Shown in pieces: positions 22,102 to 31,345 of a stretch of DNA of 64,000 bases; within the stretch, counting starts at the first letter, position 1; the number at the start of each line of letters is the position of its first letter. A program made the translations under genes and the position numbers. The notes below the pieces were generated by a model. The model was not told where the DNA came from. It ran no database searches and saw only the letters and a program-made list of their open reading frames with translations. Where the stretch lies: positions 2,356,001-2,420,000 of the forward strand of contig NZ_VIVQ01000001.1 of the NCBI RefSeq assembly GCF_007829035.1, in the 5' to 3' direction. Source of the DNA: Rudaeicoccus suwonensis (GTDB lineage Bacteria > Actinomycetota > Actinomycetes > Actinomycetales > Dermatophilaceae).

Positions 22102-22914
22102 ATGAAGCAGTTTCACGACCTGCTTGAGCGGGTACTGGCCGACGGCGTGACAAAGGAAGACCGCACCGGCACCGGCACGAAGTCGGTTTTCGGGCATCAG
22201 ATGCGCTTCGACCTGGCGACGGGTTTCCCGGCGATGACCACCAAGAAGCTGCACATGCGCTCGATCATCGGAGAGTTGCTGTGGTTCCTGCGGGGTGACA
22301 CCAATGTGGCTTGGTTGCACGAGCGCGGCATCACGATCTGGGACGAGTGGGCCGACGAAAATGGCGACCTTGGGCCGATCTACGGCCACCAGTGGCGGTC
22401 CTGGCCGACCCCCGACGGCCGTTCGGTCGACCAGATCGCCCGGCTGATCGATGGCCTGCGTCGCAATCCGGACTCCCGGCGGCACATCGTGTCGGCGTGG
22501 AATGTCGCCGATGTCGACGACATGGCGCTGCCGCCGTGCCACACGATGTTCCAGTTCTACGTCGGCGACACCGCCCCGGACGGCCGGCGGCGTCTGTCCT
22601 GCCAGTTGTACCAACGGTCGGCCGACATCTTCCTCGGCGTGCCGTTCAACATCGTGTCGTATGCGCTGCTGACCGCGATGGTCGCGCAGGTCACCGACCT
22701 GGTGCCCGGCGAGTTCGTGCACACCATCGGTGATGCCCACCTCTACCTCAACCACGTCGATCAGGCTCGGCTGCAGCTGACCCGCTCCCCCGGACCGCTG
22801 CCGACGCTCGTCCTCAACCCGCAGGTGCGCGACATCGATGCCTTTGATCTAGCCGATGTACGACTCGAGGGGTATGTCGCAGCACCTTCTATCAAGGCCC
22901 CGATCGCAGTATGA
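22102..22914 (+). CDS. thyA: Thymidylate synthase
   Basis: ThyA methylates dUMP to dTMP using methylene-tetrahydrofolate. The 270-residue protein has the catalytic Cys146 in [12 protein letters not shown], the folate/dUMP-binding motifs RTGTGT and [14 protein letters not shown], and a complete C-terminus (KAPIAV). The ATG at 22102 gives the canonical start [12 protein letters not shown]; longer forms of the frame are not supported. It overlaps the DHFR gene by 4 nt, which couples the enzyme that makes dihydrofolate with the one that recycles it. Confidence 0.97.
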   Translation: MKQFHDLLERVLADGVTKEDRTGTGTKSVFGHQMRFDLATGFPAMTTKKLHMRSIIGELLWFLRGDTNVAWLHERGITIWDEWADENGDLGPIYGHQWRSWPTPDGRSVDQIARLIDGLRRNPDSRRHIVSAWNVADVDDMALPPCHTMFQFYVGDTAPDGRRRLSCQLYQRSADIFLGVPFNIVSYALLTAMVAQVTDLVPGEFVHTIGDAHLYLNHVDQARLQLTRSPGPLPTLVLNPQVRDIDAFDLADVRLEGYVAAPSIKAPIAV

Positions 22915-23849
22915 CGATCACCTTCATCGCCGCGGTCGCCCGCAACGGCGTCGTGGGTCGCGACGGGCAGATGCCGTGGCGGATCCCCGGCGAGCAGAAG
23001 GGGTTCAAAGCCGCCACCATGGGCCATCCCATGGTGATGGGCCGGCGCACCTTCGACTCGCACGGGCTGTTGCCCGGCCGCAGGCACATCGTGCTGACCC
23101 GCGATCCCGACTGGTCCGCGGACGGCGTCGAGGTCGCGCACTCGGTGGACGAGGCACTCTTCCTTGCCGGCGACGACGACTTGTTCGTGACGGGTGGCGC
23201 GCAGATATGGGAGGCCTTCGCCGGACTCGCCGACCGCATGCTGTTGTCCGAGATACCCCTGGAACCCGAGGGCGACACGACGTTCCCGGGCTGGCCGTTC
23301 ACGGATTCGCCAGTATGGCGGGAGGCGTCGCGCGAATCGCACGACGGCTGGGTTGTCGTCACCTATGAGCGACACCGCCCGCGCACACAGGTCGAGATCG
23401 GCCCCCGCGTCGCGCGGTCGGGATCTCGCATCAAGGTGGGCGCATCGTGCGCCATACGTGACGGGGACCGGCTGCTCCTGACCCGCCGGGAGGACAACGG
23501 ATTATGGTGCCTTCCCGGTGGCGGCGTCGACGCTGGTGAGACCTGGTCGGAGGCTGCGGTCCGGGAGGTGCGCGAGGAGACCGGTCTGCACGTCGAGATC
23601 GACGGAGTGCTCGCCGCCTACAGCAATCCGGATGTCGTGGTGGTCTATGCCGACGGCAACCGCAATGCCATCTTCGGCGTGTGCTTCCGAGCGCATGTCG
23701 CGCGGGGCGCGGCTGGCTTGTCCGACGAGGTGACAGAGGTCGCCTGGCTCACCGAAGCCGACGTCACCCGCCTGCCGATCGTGCCGGCACACCGCTCGCT
23801 CGTGCGCGCAGCGTTCCAGCCGCCAGTCACACCAACGATTTTCGACTGA
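22911..23849 (+). CDS. folA: Dihydrofolate reductase fused to a Nudix hydrolase
   Basis: The 312-residue protein is a fusion. Residues 1-160 are a dihydrofolate reductase ([40 protein letters not shown]) that regenerates tetrahydrofolate after ThyA. Residues about 179-312 are a Nudix domain with a complete Nudix box at residues 203-226 (GX5EX7REVREETGL), typical of enzymes cleaving nucleoside-diphosphate-linked substrates. Actinobacterial DHFRs are normally stand-alone proteins of about 160 residues. Folate synthesis uses a Nudix step on dihydroneopterin triphosphate, so a folate-related role is possible but is inference. The last 26 codons are copied in tandem after the stop. Confidence 0.93.
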   Translation: MTITFIAAVARNGVVGRDGQMPWRIPGEQKGFKAATMGHPMVMGRRTFDSHGLLPGRRHIVLTRDPDWSADGVEVAHSVDEALFLAGDDDLFVTGGAQIWEAFAGLADRMLLSEIPLEPEGDTTFPGWPFTDSPVWREASRESHDGWVVVTYERHRPRTQVEIGPRVARSGSRIKVGASCAIRDGDRLLLTRREDNGLWCLPGGGVDAGETWSEAAVREVREETGLHVEIDGVLAAYSNPDVVVVYADGNRNAIFGVCFRAHVARGAAGLSDEVTEVAWLTEADVTRLPIVPAHRSLVRAAFQPPVTPTIFD

Positions 23850-24218
23850 GTCACGTCCCGCATCTCGCAACCGCCTGCCCGCCTGCCCGCCTGCCGATCG
23901 TGCTGGTACACCGCTCGCTCGTGCGCGCAGCGCTCCAGCCGCCAGTCACACCAACGATTTTCGACTGAGTCACGTCCCGCATCTCGCAACCGCCTGCCTG
24001 CCTGCCTGCCTGCCGATCGTGCCGGCACACCGCTCGCTCGTACGCGCAGCGTTCCAGCCGCCAGTCACACCAACGATTTTCGACTGAGTCACGTCCCGCA
24101 TCTCGCAACCGCCTGCCCGCTTGCCTGCACGCCTGCCTGCCTGCCGATCGTGCCGGCACACCGCTCGCTCGTACGCGCAGCGTTCCAACCGCCAGTCACA
24201 CCAACGCTTTTCGACTGA
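23771..24218 (+). repeat. Tandem duplication of the 3' end of the DHFR-Nudix gene (4 copies)
   Basis: The last 26 codons of the fusion gene (from CCTGCCGATC, including the TGA stop) plus about 40 nt of downstream sequence are repeated. Copies start at 23771, 23890, 24009 and 24140, giving periods of 119, 119 and 131 nt. Copies differ at a few positions (GTGCGC/GTACGC, CCGGCACA/CTGGTACA) and at the CTGC-type microsatellite between them (CTGCCCGC, CTGCCTGC), which accounts for the longer last period. The segment 24219-24396 that follows holds no gene I can support. Confidence 0.92.
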
Positions 24219-24396
24219 GATGCATCCCGTACCCCGGATCGTGTACATCGCGCCTCGCATCACCCGCCTCGCACGTCGCACGTCCACGCCACCACCCATC
24301 ACGCCACCACCCATCCATGCCAGCACTCGCCCGCGATATCCACAGTGTCGACGTCGGAATGCAAACGCTGTCAGTGGTCGGTGATGTACTGGACAC

Positions 24397-26178
24397 ATGT
24401 TCGATACATCAGCAACTCCTTCAACCCGTGACGAGCTGGCTCATCTGTGCGGGCAGATCAACGACGGTCATGCGCGGCTGATCCAGTTGATGCGCCAGGT
24501 GATTCGCGACGAGGAGTGGTCCAGCGGCGGGATCCGTTCGCCGGAACACTGGCTCACCGCATTCGCCGGGCTCACCTGGGCGAGCGCCTCCGACATCGTG
24601 CGGATTGCTCGTCGGTCAGATGAGCTGCCCACCATGGCGCGGCTCATCGACGACGGTCGACTCACGCTCGGCCAGGCCGCAGTGGTATCGAAATACACGC
24701 CTCCCGAGTTTGACGCCGATGTGGCGGAGTTCGCTTCTTTCGCAACCGTTACGCAACTACGCCGCGCGCTCAGCCGGTACGCGTTCTACGCCGAGACACG
24801 AGCGCGTCGACAAGCACACTCGTCAGAACCCGAAGCTGCCGCCGGCCCGAGCGATCACGCCACACCACACGACCCGAGCACCACGACCACACCACACGAC
24901 CCGAGCACCACGGCAACATCGCCCGACCCGAGATTGGCCGCCGATAGCACCCCGGCACCGGAACACCCGACGTTCGCTGACGCGTCAGGTGCGTCCGCAC
25001 CGCGGACCGGCGCCTTCCTGCCGGCCGACGACGCCACCGATCCGGACAAAGTGGCCGCGGCTCTTGAAAGCGCGGAGTCGGAAGCACCACCACCGGACGA
25101 TCCGGCAACAGCCCCGCCCCGTCTCGAAATGCGTTACGCGGAAGGAAGATTCAAGCTGACCTACGACGCTCCTGCCGACATCGGGGCGCTCGTCGAGCAG
25201 GCTCTGCTGGAGGCGAAAGACGCGCTCTTCCGTCTGACAGATTCAGTCCGACCAGCCGCGACAACGTCACCAACCGCGCGAAATGCTGACATCTCAACAA
25301 CCTCGGCGACCTCAACAACCTCGGCACATGCGCTCTCTAGCGATGTCGACGTGACTCCGAACCCGGACTCGACCCCGGCTACGGCGGCTGCGGTCGAACC
25401 CGCAACCTCCGAGCCCAAGAACGGGGCGCCATACCAAAGAAACCACGAAAAACGTTGGCGCCGAACCACTTTCGCTGATGCACTCCTGCTGATGGCGCAA
25501 CGATCCCTCGACAGCGGAGCGCCCCCACAGTCGAGCCGCAACAGTCGCTATCGCGTCTACCTGCATCTGGACGTCAATGGGCATTCCTGGCTCGGTGGGG
25601 GTGCGGCGATCCCACCGACGATTCGCGATCGCTTGATTTGCGACGGCGACATACAACCCATTTGGGAAAGCGAAGGCAGACCCGTCAGCGTCGGCCGGTC
25701 TCAACGGATCGTCCCCGACCGAACTCGACGCCTGATGGAGGACAGGGATCGCGGATGTCGCTACCCGGGTTGCCTGGCCAGACATCACCTGGAAGCTCAT
25801 CACCTCGATCATTGGATCGATGGCGGACGTACCGATGTCGATCGGATGCTGATGCTGTGCGGGCCACACCACGACGCCCATCACCGAGGCGATTTCAGCA
25901 TGGTCGGCGATCCCGACCGGCCGAACGGCGTCGTCTTCTGTGATCGGGACGGCAGACCAATCCGACCGCTCTTCGCACCCTTTGGCGGAATGCACCGCGC
26001 CGACGCATCTGCATGTGACGACGCCGACGAATCGGTCGATCCGTTGTCAACCGCGCCAACTCGTGCACTGCCTCGTCCCGAACGGCATCCTGCGCCGGAC
26101 CGCCGCTTCAGCCGCTATGCCGGACCGACGAACGACAGGCTGGAGCTGGCGTGGGTGCGCTTCGAACCAGCGGGGTAG
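24397..26178 (+). CDS. DUF222 / HNH endonuclease-domain protein (13E12 family)
   Basis: A 593-residue member of the actinobacterial DUF222-HNH family. The N-terminal DUF222 region spans roughly residues 1-150, an unstructured Thr/Pro/Ser/Asp-rich insert with short tandem repeats (PHDPSTT, around nt 24860-24930) follows, and the C-terminus carries an HNH nuclease motif at about residues 449-500 (CRYPGC, EAHHLDHW, LMLCGPHHDAHHRGD). Such genes are multi-copy in mycobacteria and relatives; the biological role is not established. It follows the repeat array directly, and its neighbours give no functional hint. Confidence 0.88.
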   Translation: MFDTSATPSTRDELAHLCGQINDGHARLIQLMRQVIRDEEWSSGGIRSPEHWLTAFAGLTWASASDIVRIARRSDELPTMARLIDDGRLTLGQAAVVSKYTPPEFDADVAEFASFATVTQLRRALSRYAFYAETRARRQAHSSEPEAAAGPSDHATPHDPSTTTTPHDPSTTATSPDPRLAADSTPAPEHPTFADASGASAPRTGAFLPADDATDPDKVAAALESAESEAPPPDDPATAPPRLEMRYAEGRFKLTYDAPADIGALVEQALLEAKDALFRLTDSVRPAATTSPTARNADISTTSATSTTSAHALSSDVDVTPNPDSTPATAAAVEPATSEPKNGAPYQRNHEKRWRRTTFADALLLMAQRSLDSGAPPQSSRNSRYRVYLHLDVNGHSWLGGGAAIPPTIRDRLICDGDIQPIWESEGRPVSVGRSQRIVPDRTRRLMEDRDRGCRYPGCLARHHLEAHHLDHWIDGGRTDVDRMLMLCGPHHDAHHRGDFSMVGDPDRPNGVVFCDRDGRPIRPLFAPFGGMHRADASACDDADESVDPLSTAPTRALPRPERHPAPDRRFSRYAGPTNDRLELAWVRFEPAG

Positions 26179-26369
26179 ACCGCTGCTGCGGTGGGGTGCG
26201 TTCCTCAACGGCACATCGGAAATTGATGAGTGCCGCCCACCACCAGGCAACTGCCACCGGCGTGCAATTTGCTGCCGACGAGAAGTTCATCCGCCGAGCA
26301 ATGACCACTGCACCAATAACCACCGGCACCAGTGGCTATCGACGAGCAGTGGCTATCGACGAGCAGTGG
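26179..26369. other. Intergenic region with a short tandem repeat
   Basis: A 191-nt convergent gap between the HNH gene and the GH13 gene. It contains two copies of GTGGCTATCGACGAGCA (about 26332-26366) and no recognisable hairpin terminator. Confidence 0.5.
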
Positions 26370-27845
26370 CTACCGGCAGATCGCCCAGCCGTATGCCGGA
26401 ACGACCACCGCGGTGCCGTCATCCACGACAGCGCACCGATGCAGGTCGTCAGCCAGATCGACGTCACTCAGATCGACGTGACTCAGATCGACGTCACGCG
26501 GAACAACGTCAGGGGTGACGTCGCACCGAAGGACATCACCAAGCACAACGTCACCACTGGCTCGTCCTTCGTCTGCGGTACGTGCTGCACCCGCGACGTC
26601 GGGGATATCCGGCGCATCGGCAAACCCCGCGCTCGATCCCGCCGAACCCACAACGACCGCTGAAAGCCTCGGTCCAGGCACCGGAATCGTCACCGCGACG
26701 GGCTTGAGATTCAGCACGATGGTCAGCGAATGCCCTTCTGCTTCGACACGATACGCATATTCCTCATTGGTGAGGTGCACTGTGGCGGACGATGCGCGAT
26801 GCAACCACGGATGTTGCCGGCGCAGCGCAACCAGCCGCTGCGTCAGGCGGTAGATCGGCCAGCCGAAGGGTGCCAGGTCCTCCGCCTTGGCAGGAAATGC
26901 GGGGCGGATCTCGTCATCGCCACCGACGCGCTCCTCCTTGATTCCCCGGAACGCCTGCTCATCGCCGTAATAGATCGCCGGCGTTCCCCCGATCGTCATC
27001 AGCAGCACGAGGGCGTGAGGCAGCAGGCGTTGATCATCCAGTCGGGAGGCCAGCCTGGTGACATCGTGATTGCCGACGAATGTCCACGGTACAAATCTCA
27101 ACAGCAGTTCGTTGTGCCGGCGAAGGGACCATTCCAGTTCGAACATATTGCGGTCAAGCAGGCCGCTCCAGATCGCCTTCCACAATTCGTACTGCGTGCA
27201 GCTGTCCATGCCGCTCGCTTCGACCATGTCCGGGTAATCCCCGTGCAGCACCTCGCCTACGACATACAGCTGCGGATGCCGCTCGCGCACCCGAGGCAGC
27301 ACCGTCGCCCAGAACTCGGGATTCACGCTGTATGCCGCATCCAGTCGCCACGCATCAATCCCCTGATCTGCCCAGTGCACCATCACATCAACGACGAGAT
27401 CGGCAACTGCGGGATTGTCGTGATCGAGTTCGACGAGCTGCTCATGCCCCTCGAAAACAGTTGCCTTTGTGAGGCTTTCGTGACAGGGAAAGTCGCGACC
27501 GACGTGGTTGAAGACGCCGTCCAGCATGATCCGGACACCACGAGCGTGGCACGCCGACACCAGCGCGCTGAAGTCGTCGATCGTGCCGAGCCGCTCGTCG
27601 ATGTCGAAGAAGTCGAGGGTGTCGTAGCCGTGCGTCGCTGACCGGAAGATCGGACCTAGCGCGATGGCGTTCAGTCCGACGTCCACGATGTAGTCGAGCC
27701 AGTCGATCAACGCTCGCATGGTGCGCGGGTGGCCGAGTGCGTCCGCGGATGGATGGCGTTCCCTCCCGGTGATGTCGGCTCCGACGAAACCGAGCGGATA
27801 GACATGCCACCAGATGCTGTGACGCACCCACTGCGGCTCAGTCAT
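26370..27845 (-). CDS. Alpha-amylase family glycosidase (GH13)
   Basis: A 491-residue GH13 (beta/alpha)8 enzyme acting on alpha-glucosidic bonds. The catalytic triad is visible: nucleophile Asp169 (DAWRLDAAY), acid/base Glu198 (YVVGEVLHGD) and Asp261 (FVGNHDVTR); MLDGVFNHVG gives conserved region I. No signal peptide is seen, so it is probably cytosolic. Near the C-terminus (residues about 420-470) a run of D/V/L-rich pentad repeats (VDLSHVDLSDVDLADDL) from a 15-nt minisatellite (26454-26498) is inserted into the C-terminal beta domain. Substrate is not determinable: a maltodextrin- or trehalose-type sugar is likely. Confidence 0.85.
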   Translation of the reverse strand: MTEPQWVRHSIWWHVYPLGFVGADITGRERHPSADALGHPRTMRALIDWLDYIVDVGLNAIALGPIFRSATHGYDTLDFFDIDERLGTIDDFSALVSACHARGVRIMLDGVFNHVGRDFPCHESLTKATVFEGHEQLVELDHDNPAVADLVVDVMVHWADQGIDAWRLDAAYSVNPEFWATVLPRVRERHPQLYVVGEVLHGDYPDMVEASGMDSCTQYELWKAIWSGLLDRNMFELEWSLRRHNELLLRFVPWTFVGNHDVTRLASRLDDQRLLPHALVLLMTIGGTPAIYYGDEQAFRGIKEERVGGDDEIRPAFPAKAEDLAPFGWPIYRLTQRLVALRRQHPWLHRASSATVHLTNEEYAYRVEAEGHSLTIVLNLKPVAVTIPVPGPRLSAVVVGSAGSSAGFADAPDIPDVAGAARTADEGRASGDVVLGDVLRCDVTPDVVPRDVDLSHVDLSDVDLADDLHRCAVVDDGTAVVVPAYGWAICR

Positions 27846-28075
27846 CGGTTCTCCCGTCGTCCTGCTGGTGGATTGCGATCCAGACGCGGCTGGATTGCTG
27901 ACGAGTATGTCGCGATTGCCCGTGCGTCGAAGACCTCGGATGGTCCTTCAGGCATCGGATGCCGGCGTCGAAGGTGTCAGATGACCAAAGACGCGGGACG
28001 GTCAATGACCCGTCGGTCAGGTAGCTCAGGCGTCGACGGCTTCACATGGCTGAGGACCAATCGTGCTCGAGCGGC

Positions 28076-29740
28076 TCAGGCGTCGTAGTCCAACGCGACC
28101 TCGTCGGTCACCGGGTGGGCCTGACACGCGAGCACCAGCCCGGCCGCGATCTCTTCGGGTTCAAGGGCGTAGCACCGGTCCATCGTGACCTCACCGGTCA
28201 CGACCCGTGCCCGGCACGTTCCACAGACGCCGCCTGTGCAGCTGTATGGCGCATCTGGTCGTTCGCGCAGCGTCGCCGCGAGAATCGTCTCGGTGCGGTC
28301 AGCCATGTCGATGCGTGTAGTGCGACCGTCGAGATTCACTGTGACCACAGCCGCACCCGTCGAGCCATCGACGTTAGGCATCTGACCCACCGAATCGACC
28401 GAGCCACCCACGCCGCCGCTCCCACCATCATCTGTGGAGGTGCTCACCCGGCTGCGCGCTCCGGCAAGAACATCGGCAAGGGCGTCGGTGCCAGCGCCGG
28501 CACCGGCGGGTGAGCCCGCCTCGGTAGCCGCTGGCTCGTCAACGTGAAAAATCTCGTGGTGGATGCGCGAACGCTCGACTCCCTTGTCGGACAGGAAGAT
28601 TCGGGCGTCTTCGACCAGTCCGAACGGGCCGCACAGGTACCAGTCGTCGACGTCTTCGACGGCGACCAACGAGTCGGTCAGGGCAGCCAGCTTTTCTGCG
28701 TCGATGCGACCGTTGAACAACTCCACGTCCTGCATCTCGCGCGACAAGACGAGCATGAGGTGGAACCGACTGGGGTGGGCGTTCTTGAGGTCTTCCAGTT
28801 CCTCGAGGAACATCACCGAATCGGTGCGCCGGTTGCCGTAGATGAGCGTGACGCGTTCGTCCGGATGTTCCTGCAGTATCGACGCCGCGATTGACAAGAC
28901 CGGTGTGATGCCCGATCCGGCGGCAACAGCGACATGGTGACGAGCCCGACCGGCGCCGACTCGATCAGCGGTCCCTTGGGCGGCGGTGTAGAGGGCCATG
29001 CTGTGGTCGTGGGCGGTGCTGTTGCCGACCGCCACGCTGTCGTCGTGGGCGGTGCTGTTGTCGTCGGGCACGCGGTCGTCGTGGGCGGTGCTGTCGCCGA
29101 CCGCCACGCTGTCATCGACGGCACCGTCGTGGACGTCGGGCGAGTTGCGTGTGAGGTCGCCCGCAGCGTTCCCGTCATCGCCGACCTTGTTGCCGACTTC
29201 GTCGTCAACGGCCTCACCTTCGGCCACCGACGTGGCATCGCGCTCCGGTCGCGTGAATGTGCCGAGCGGTGACATCACCTGGATCACGTCACCGACCGCA
29301 ACCTCGTTGTTGAGCCAGGTCGACATACGTCCACCGTCGACGACCGCAGATCCGACGCGAATTTCCTTACGTCGCAACGCTTCTGGCCGTGACATGCAGA
29401 TCGAGTAGGACCGGCGCACGTCGTCGCCATCGATTGTTGCCCGCAGCGTGAGGTGCTGGCCCGGCTCGAATGCGAACTGCTCGGACAATTCCGACGGAAC
29501 GGCAAACGTCACTGCCACGCTGGTCGAGGTCAGCCGGTCGACGCTGCTGACCGTCAGTGGATGGAAGGCAGGTCGACGCGTCCGCACGGGCGCGAGGCCG
29601 GTCGCACGGGAGCCGCCATCGGCATCGGCGCCACTGGCATCGGCGCCACCCGCATCCAGGCCACTGGTGTCAACGCGGCGGTCATCAGAGGCACGGTCAT
29701 CAGCGCCGTGGTCATCGGAGGGTGTCTGCAACAAGCTCAC
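28076..29740 (-). CDS. paaE: Phenylacetyl-CoA epoxidase reductase subunit PaaE
   Basis: PaaE passes electrons from NAD(P)H through FAD and a plant-type [2Fe-2S] cluster to the PaaABC epoxidase. The FAD-binding motif (RRSYSICMSRP), the NAD-binding region (VAAGSGITPVLSI, YGNRR, YLCGPFGLVED) and the cluster ligands (CTGGVCGTC with a later Cys) are present. At 554 residues it is far longer than the usual 350-400: there is a Asp/Ala-rich N-terminal extension, a roughly 75-residue insert between the FAD and NAD modules containing 12-residue repeats, and a Gly/Ser-rich linker before the ferredoxin domain. Its start overlaps paaD by 4 nt. Confidence 0.9.
   Translation of the reverse strand: MSLLQTPSDDHGADDRASDDRRVDTSGLDAGGADASGADADGGSRATGLAPVRTRRPAFHPLTVSSVDRLTSTSVAVTFAVPSELSEQFAFEPGQHLTLRATIDGDDVRRSYSICMSRPEALRRKEIRVGSAVVDGGRMSTWLNNEVAVGDVIQVMSPLGTFTRPERDATSVAEGEAVDDEVGNKVGDDGNAAGDLTRNSPDVHDGAVDDSVAVGDSTAHDDRVPDDNSTAHDDSVAVGNSTAHDHSMALYTAAQGTADRVGAGRARHHVAVAAGSGITPVLSIAASILQEHPDERVTLIYGNRRTDSVMFLEELEDLKNAHPSRFHLMLVLSREMQDVELFNGRIDAEKLAALTDSLVAVEDVDDWYLCGPFGLVEDARIFLSDKGVERSRIHHEIFHVDEPAATEAGSPAGAGAGTDALADVLAGARSRVSTSTDDGGSGGVGGSVDSVGQMPNVDGSTGAAVVTVNLDGRTTRIDMADRTETILAATLRERPDAPYSCTGGVCGTCRARVVTGEVTMDRCYALEPEEIAAGLVLACQAHPVTDEVALDYDA
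29006..29113. repeat. In-frame 36-nt minisatellite in paaE
   Basis: Three 36-nt units (starting 29006, 29042, 29078, each with GTCGTGGGCGGTGCTG) encode 12-residue repeats of the type DDSVAVGNSTAH. They lie between the FAD- and NAD-binding modules of PaaE. Confidence 0.88.
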
Positions 29741-30513
29741 AGTGGTTTGAACTCCTCGAACGGTTCACGACAGGTCAGGCAACGACGCAGCGCCTTGCAG
29801 GCGGTGGCACCGAACCGGGACAGTTCCTCGGTGTCAGTCGATCCGCAGACCGGGCACGCCACCGATCGCCGCTGCAGTGTCAGCGACACTGCTCCGCCGG
29901 CCGCGTGAGCGCCCGATCCAGTCATGTGGGCGCTGGCATCCGGTGGCGCAATCCCGAACTCCCGCAACGCGTTTCGGCCGGATTCGCTGATCCAGTCTGT
30001 CGTCCACGCAGGCGACAGTCGAGTATCGACGTATGCCGCAAAGCCGTCACGCGCGGCAGCATCGACGATCGCGCGCTCGATCGCGCGCATCGCCGGGCAG
30101 CCGCTGTACGTCGGCGTGATCGTCACCCACACCGAACTGTCCGCGCTGTTGACGACGACGTCGCGCACGATGCCAAGATCGTCGATCGAGATCACCGGGA
30201 TCTCCGGATCGGGCACCGCGCGGATGTGCGCCTCGACGCGTATGACGATGTCGGCCGCCGCGGGCAGCAGGGACGACGAAGCCGGTTCCGAACCGGACGC
30301 CAGTGTCGGGTCCGCGGACGAACCGGACGCCAGTGTCGGATCCGCGGAAGAACCGGACGCCACTGCCGGGTTCACGGACGAACCGGACGCCTCGGCTGGG
30401 TCCGCGGTGGCCACACACTCAACGCCGGTGCCCACCGGGCCCGCAGCGGACACTGTCGCAGCAGCCGGAACGTGAGCAACCGTTGCCGAATCGGTCATCT
30501 TGAGGCTGCTCAT
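29737..30513 (-). CDS. paaD: Phenylacetyl-CoA epoxidase assembly protein PaaD
   Basis: PaaD is a MIP18/SufT-like protein thought to help mature the iron-sulfur or diiron centres of the epoxidase. Residues about 85-170 contain the DUF59-type core (VPDPEIPVISIDDLGIVRDV, TPTYSGCPAM), and the C-terminus has a Cys4 zinc-like motif (CPVCGS, CLTCRE). The N-terminal 80 residues contain four 10-residue repeats (ASGSSADPTL type) from a 30-nt minisatellite. The ATG at 30513 lies 11 nt after the paaC stop and is preferred over longer starts inside paaC. Confidence 0.88.
   Translation of the reverse strand: MSSLKMTDSATVAHVPAAATVSAAGPVGTGVECVATADPAEASGSSVNPAVASGSSADPTLASGSSADPTLASGSEPASSSLLPAAADIVIRVEAHIRAVPDPEIPVISIDDLGIVRDVVVNSADSSVWVTITPTYSGCPAMRAIERAIVDAAARDGFAAYVDTRLSPAWTTDWISESGRNALREFGIAPPDASAHMTGSGAHAAGGAVSLTLQRRSVACPVCGSTDTEELSRFGATACKALRRCLTCREPFEEFKPL
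30291..30410. repeat. In-frame 30-nt minisatellite in paaD
   Basis: Four 30-nt units (each beginning AACCGGACGC) encode 10-residue Ser/Ala/Gly-rich repeats in the N-terminal extension of PaaD. Copies diverge from one to the next, the fourth most. Confidence 0.88.
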
Positions 30514-30523
30514 CGTCGCCGGC

Positions 30524-31345
30524 TCACCACGACGTCGCATCGGGGTGCGAGCGCGCAATGTGCTGCATCTCCGCCAGCAGGTATCCCATCGCCTGCGAGT
30601 GCACACCGTCACGACCGCCGCGTGCGTTCTGCAGCGGCGGATCCGGCATCACCAGCGTCGCTTCAGCAACGACCGACTGCACGAATTGCGTTGCACCCGA
30701 AAGCAATCGACTCGGCAATACACCGATCCCGGAGTCCGCAGCGGCCACCGAGACCCGGTCGTCGAAGAACAACTCCGAGGTGTATCCGCTGACCCAGTTC
30801 AACGCGTCCTGCATGCGTTCGTGCGACTGCGTGGTGCCGTCACCGAGTCGCAGCATCCACTGCCGCGCGTGGTCACGGTGATAGCTGACTTCCTTGGTTG
30901 CCTTGCGCGCCACCCCGGCGACGATCTCGTCCGCGGAACCGGCGAGCGCGGCATACAACTCGGTCTGATAGCTGGAGAACCACAGCAGCCGAGCCATCTC
31001 GTGAGCGAAGTCGCCACGCGGCTGCTGCACCAGGTGCACGCAGCGGAATTCGCGCTCGTCACGGAAGTACGCCAGGCGATCCTCGTCGCGACCGGTGCCG
31101 TCGAGTTGGCCGGCCCGCGTGAGCAGCGCGCGCGCCTGTCCGAGCAGATCGAGGCCGATGTTGCCCAGCGCCATGTCCTCCTCGATCTGCGGCGCGCGGG
31201 AGATCCACTCCCCCAAGCGCTGGGCGTAGATCAGCGCATCGTCGCCGAGTCCGAGCACGTATGCCGCAGTCTCCGCCGACACGACGGTCGCCGGAACCGA
31301 TGCCGTCGATGATGCAACTGCAACCGCAGAATCGTTGTCCGTCAT
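30524..31345 (-). CDS. paaC: Phenylacetyl-CoA epoxidase structural subunit PaaC
   Basis: PaaC is the ferritin-like structural partner of the catalytic subunit PaaA. The 273-residue helical protein has family regions LGDDALIYAQRLGEWISRAPQ, EDMALGNIGLDLLGQAR and KEVSYHRDHARQWMLRLGDGT. Length is close to the usual 250. It overlaps the end of paaB by 4 nt. A short Ala/Val/Ser-rich N-terminal extension is the only deviation. Confidence 0.93.
   Translation of the reverse strand: MTDNDSAVAVASSTASVPATVVSAETAAYVLGLGDDALIYAQRLGEWISRAPQIEEDMALGNIGLDLLGQARALLTRAGQLDGTGRDEDRLAYFRDEREFRCVHLVQQPRGDFAHEMARLLWFSSYQTELYAALAGSADEIVAGVARKATKEVSYHRDHARQWMLRLGDGTTQSHERMQDALNWVSGYTSELFFDDRVSVAAADSGIGVLPSRLLSGATQFVQSVVAEATLVMPDPPLQNARGGRDGVHSQAMGYLLAEMQHIARSHPDATSW

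Noticed and set aside
23771-24218. A possible CRISPR array
   Set aside because: Repeats are about 119 nt long, contiguous and coding-derived, without unique spacers; they are tandem duplications of a gene end.
24397-26178. The HNH gene as part of an intron, intein or insertion sequence
   Set aside because: It has the DUF222-HNH layout of resident actinobacterial genes, with no terminal inverted repeats, target duplication or splice features around it.
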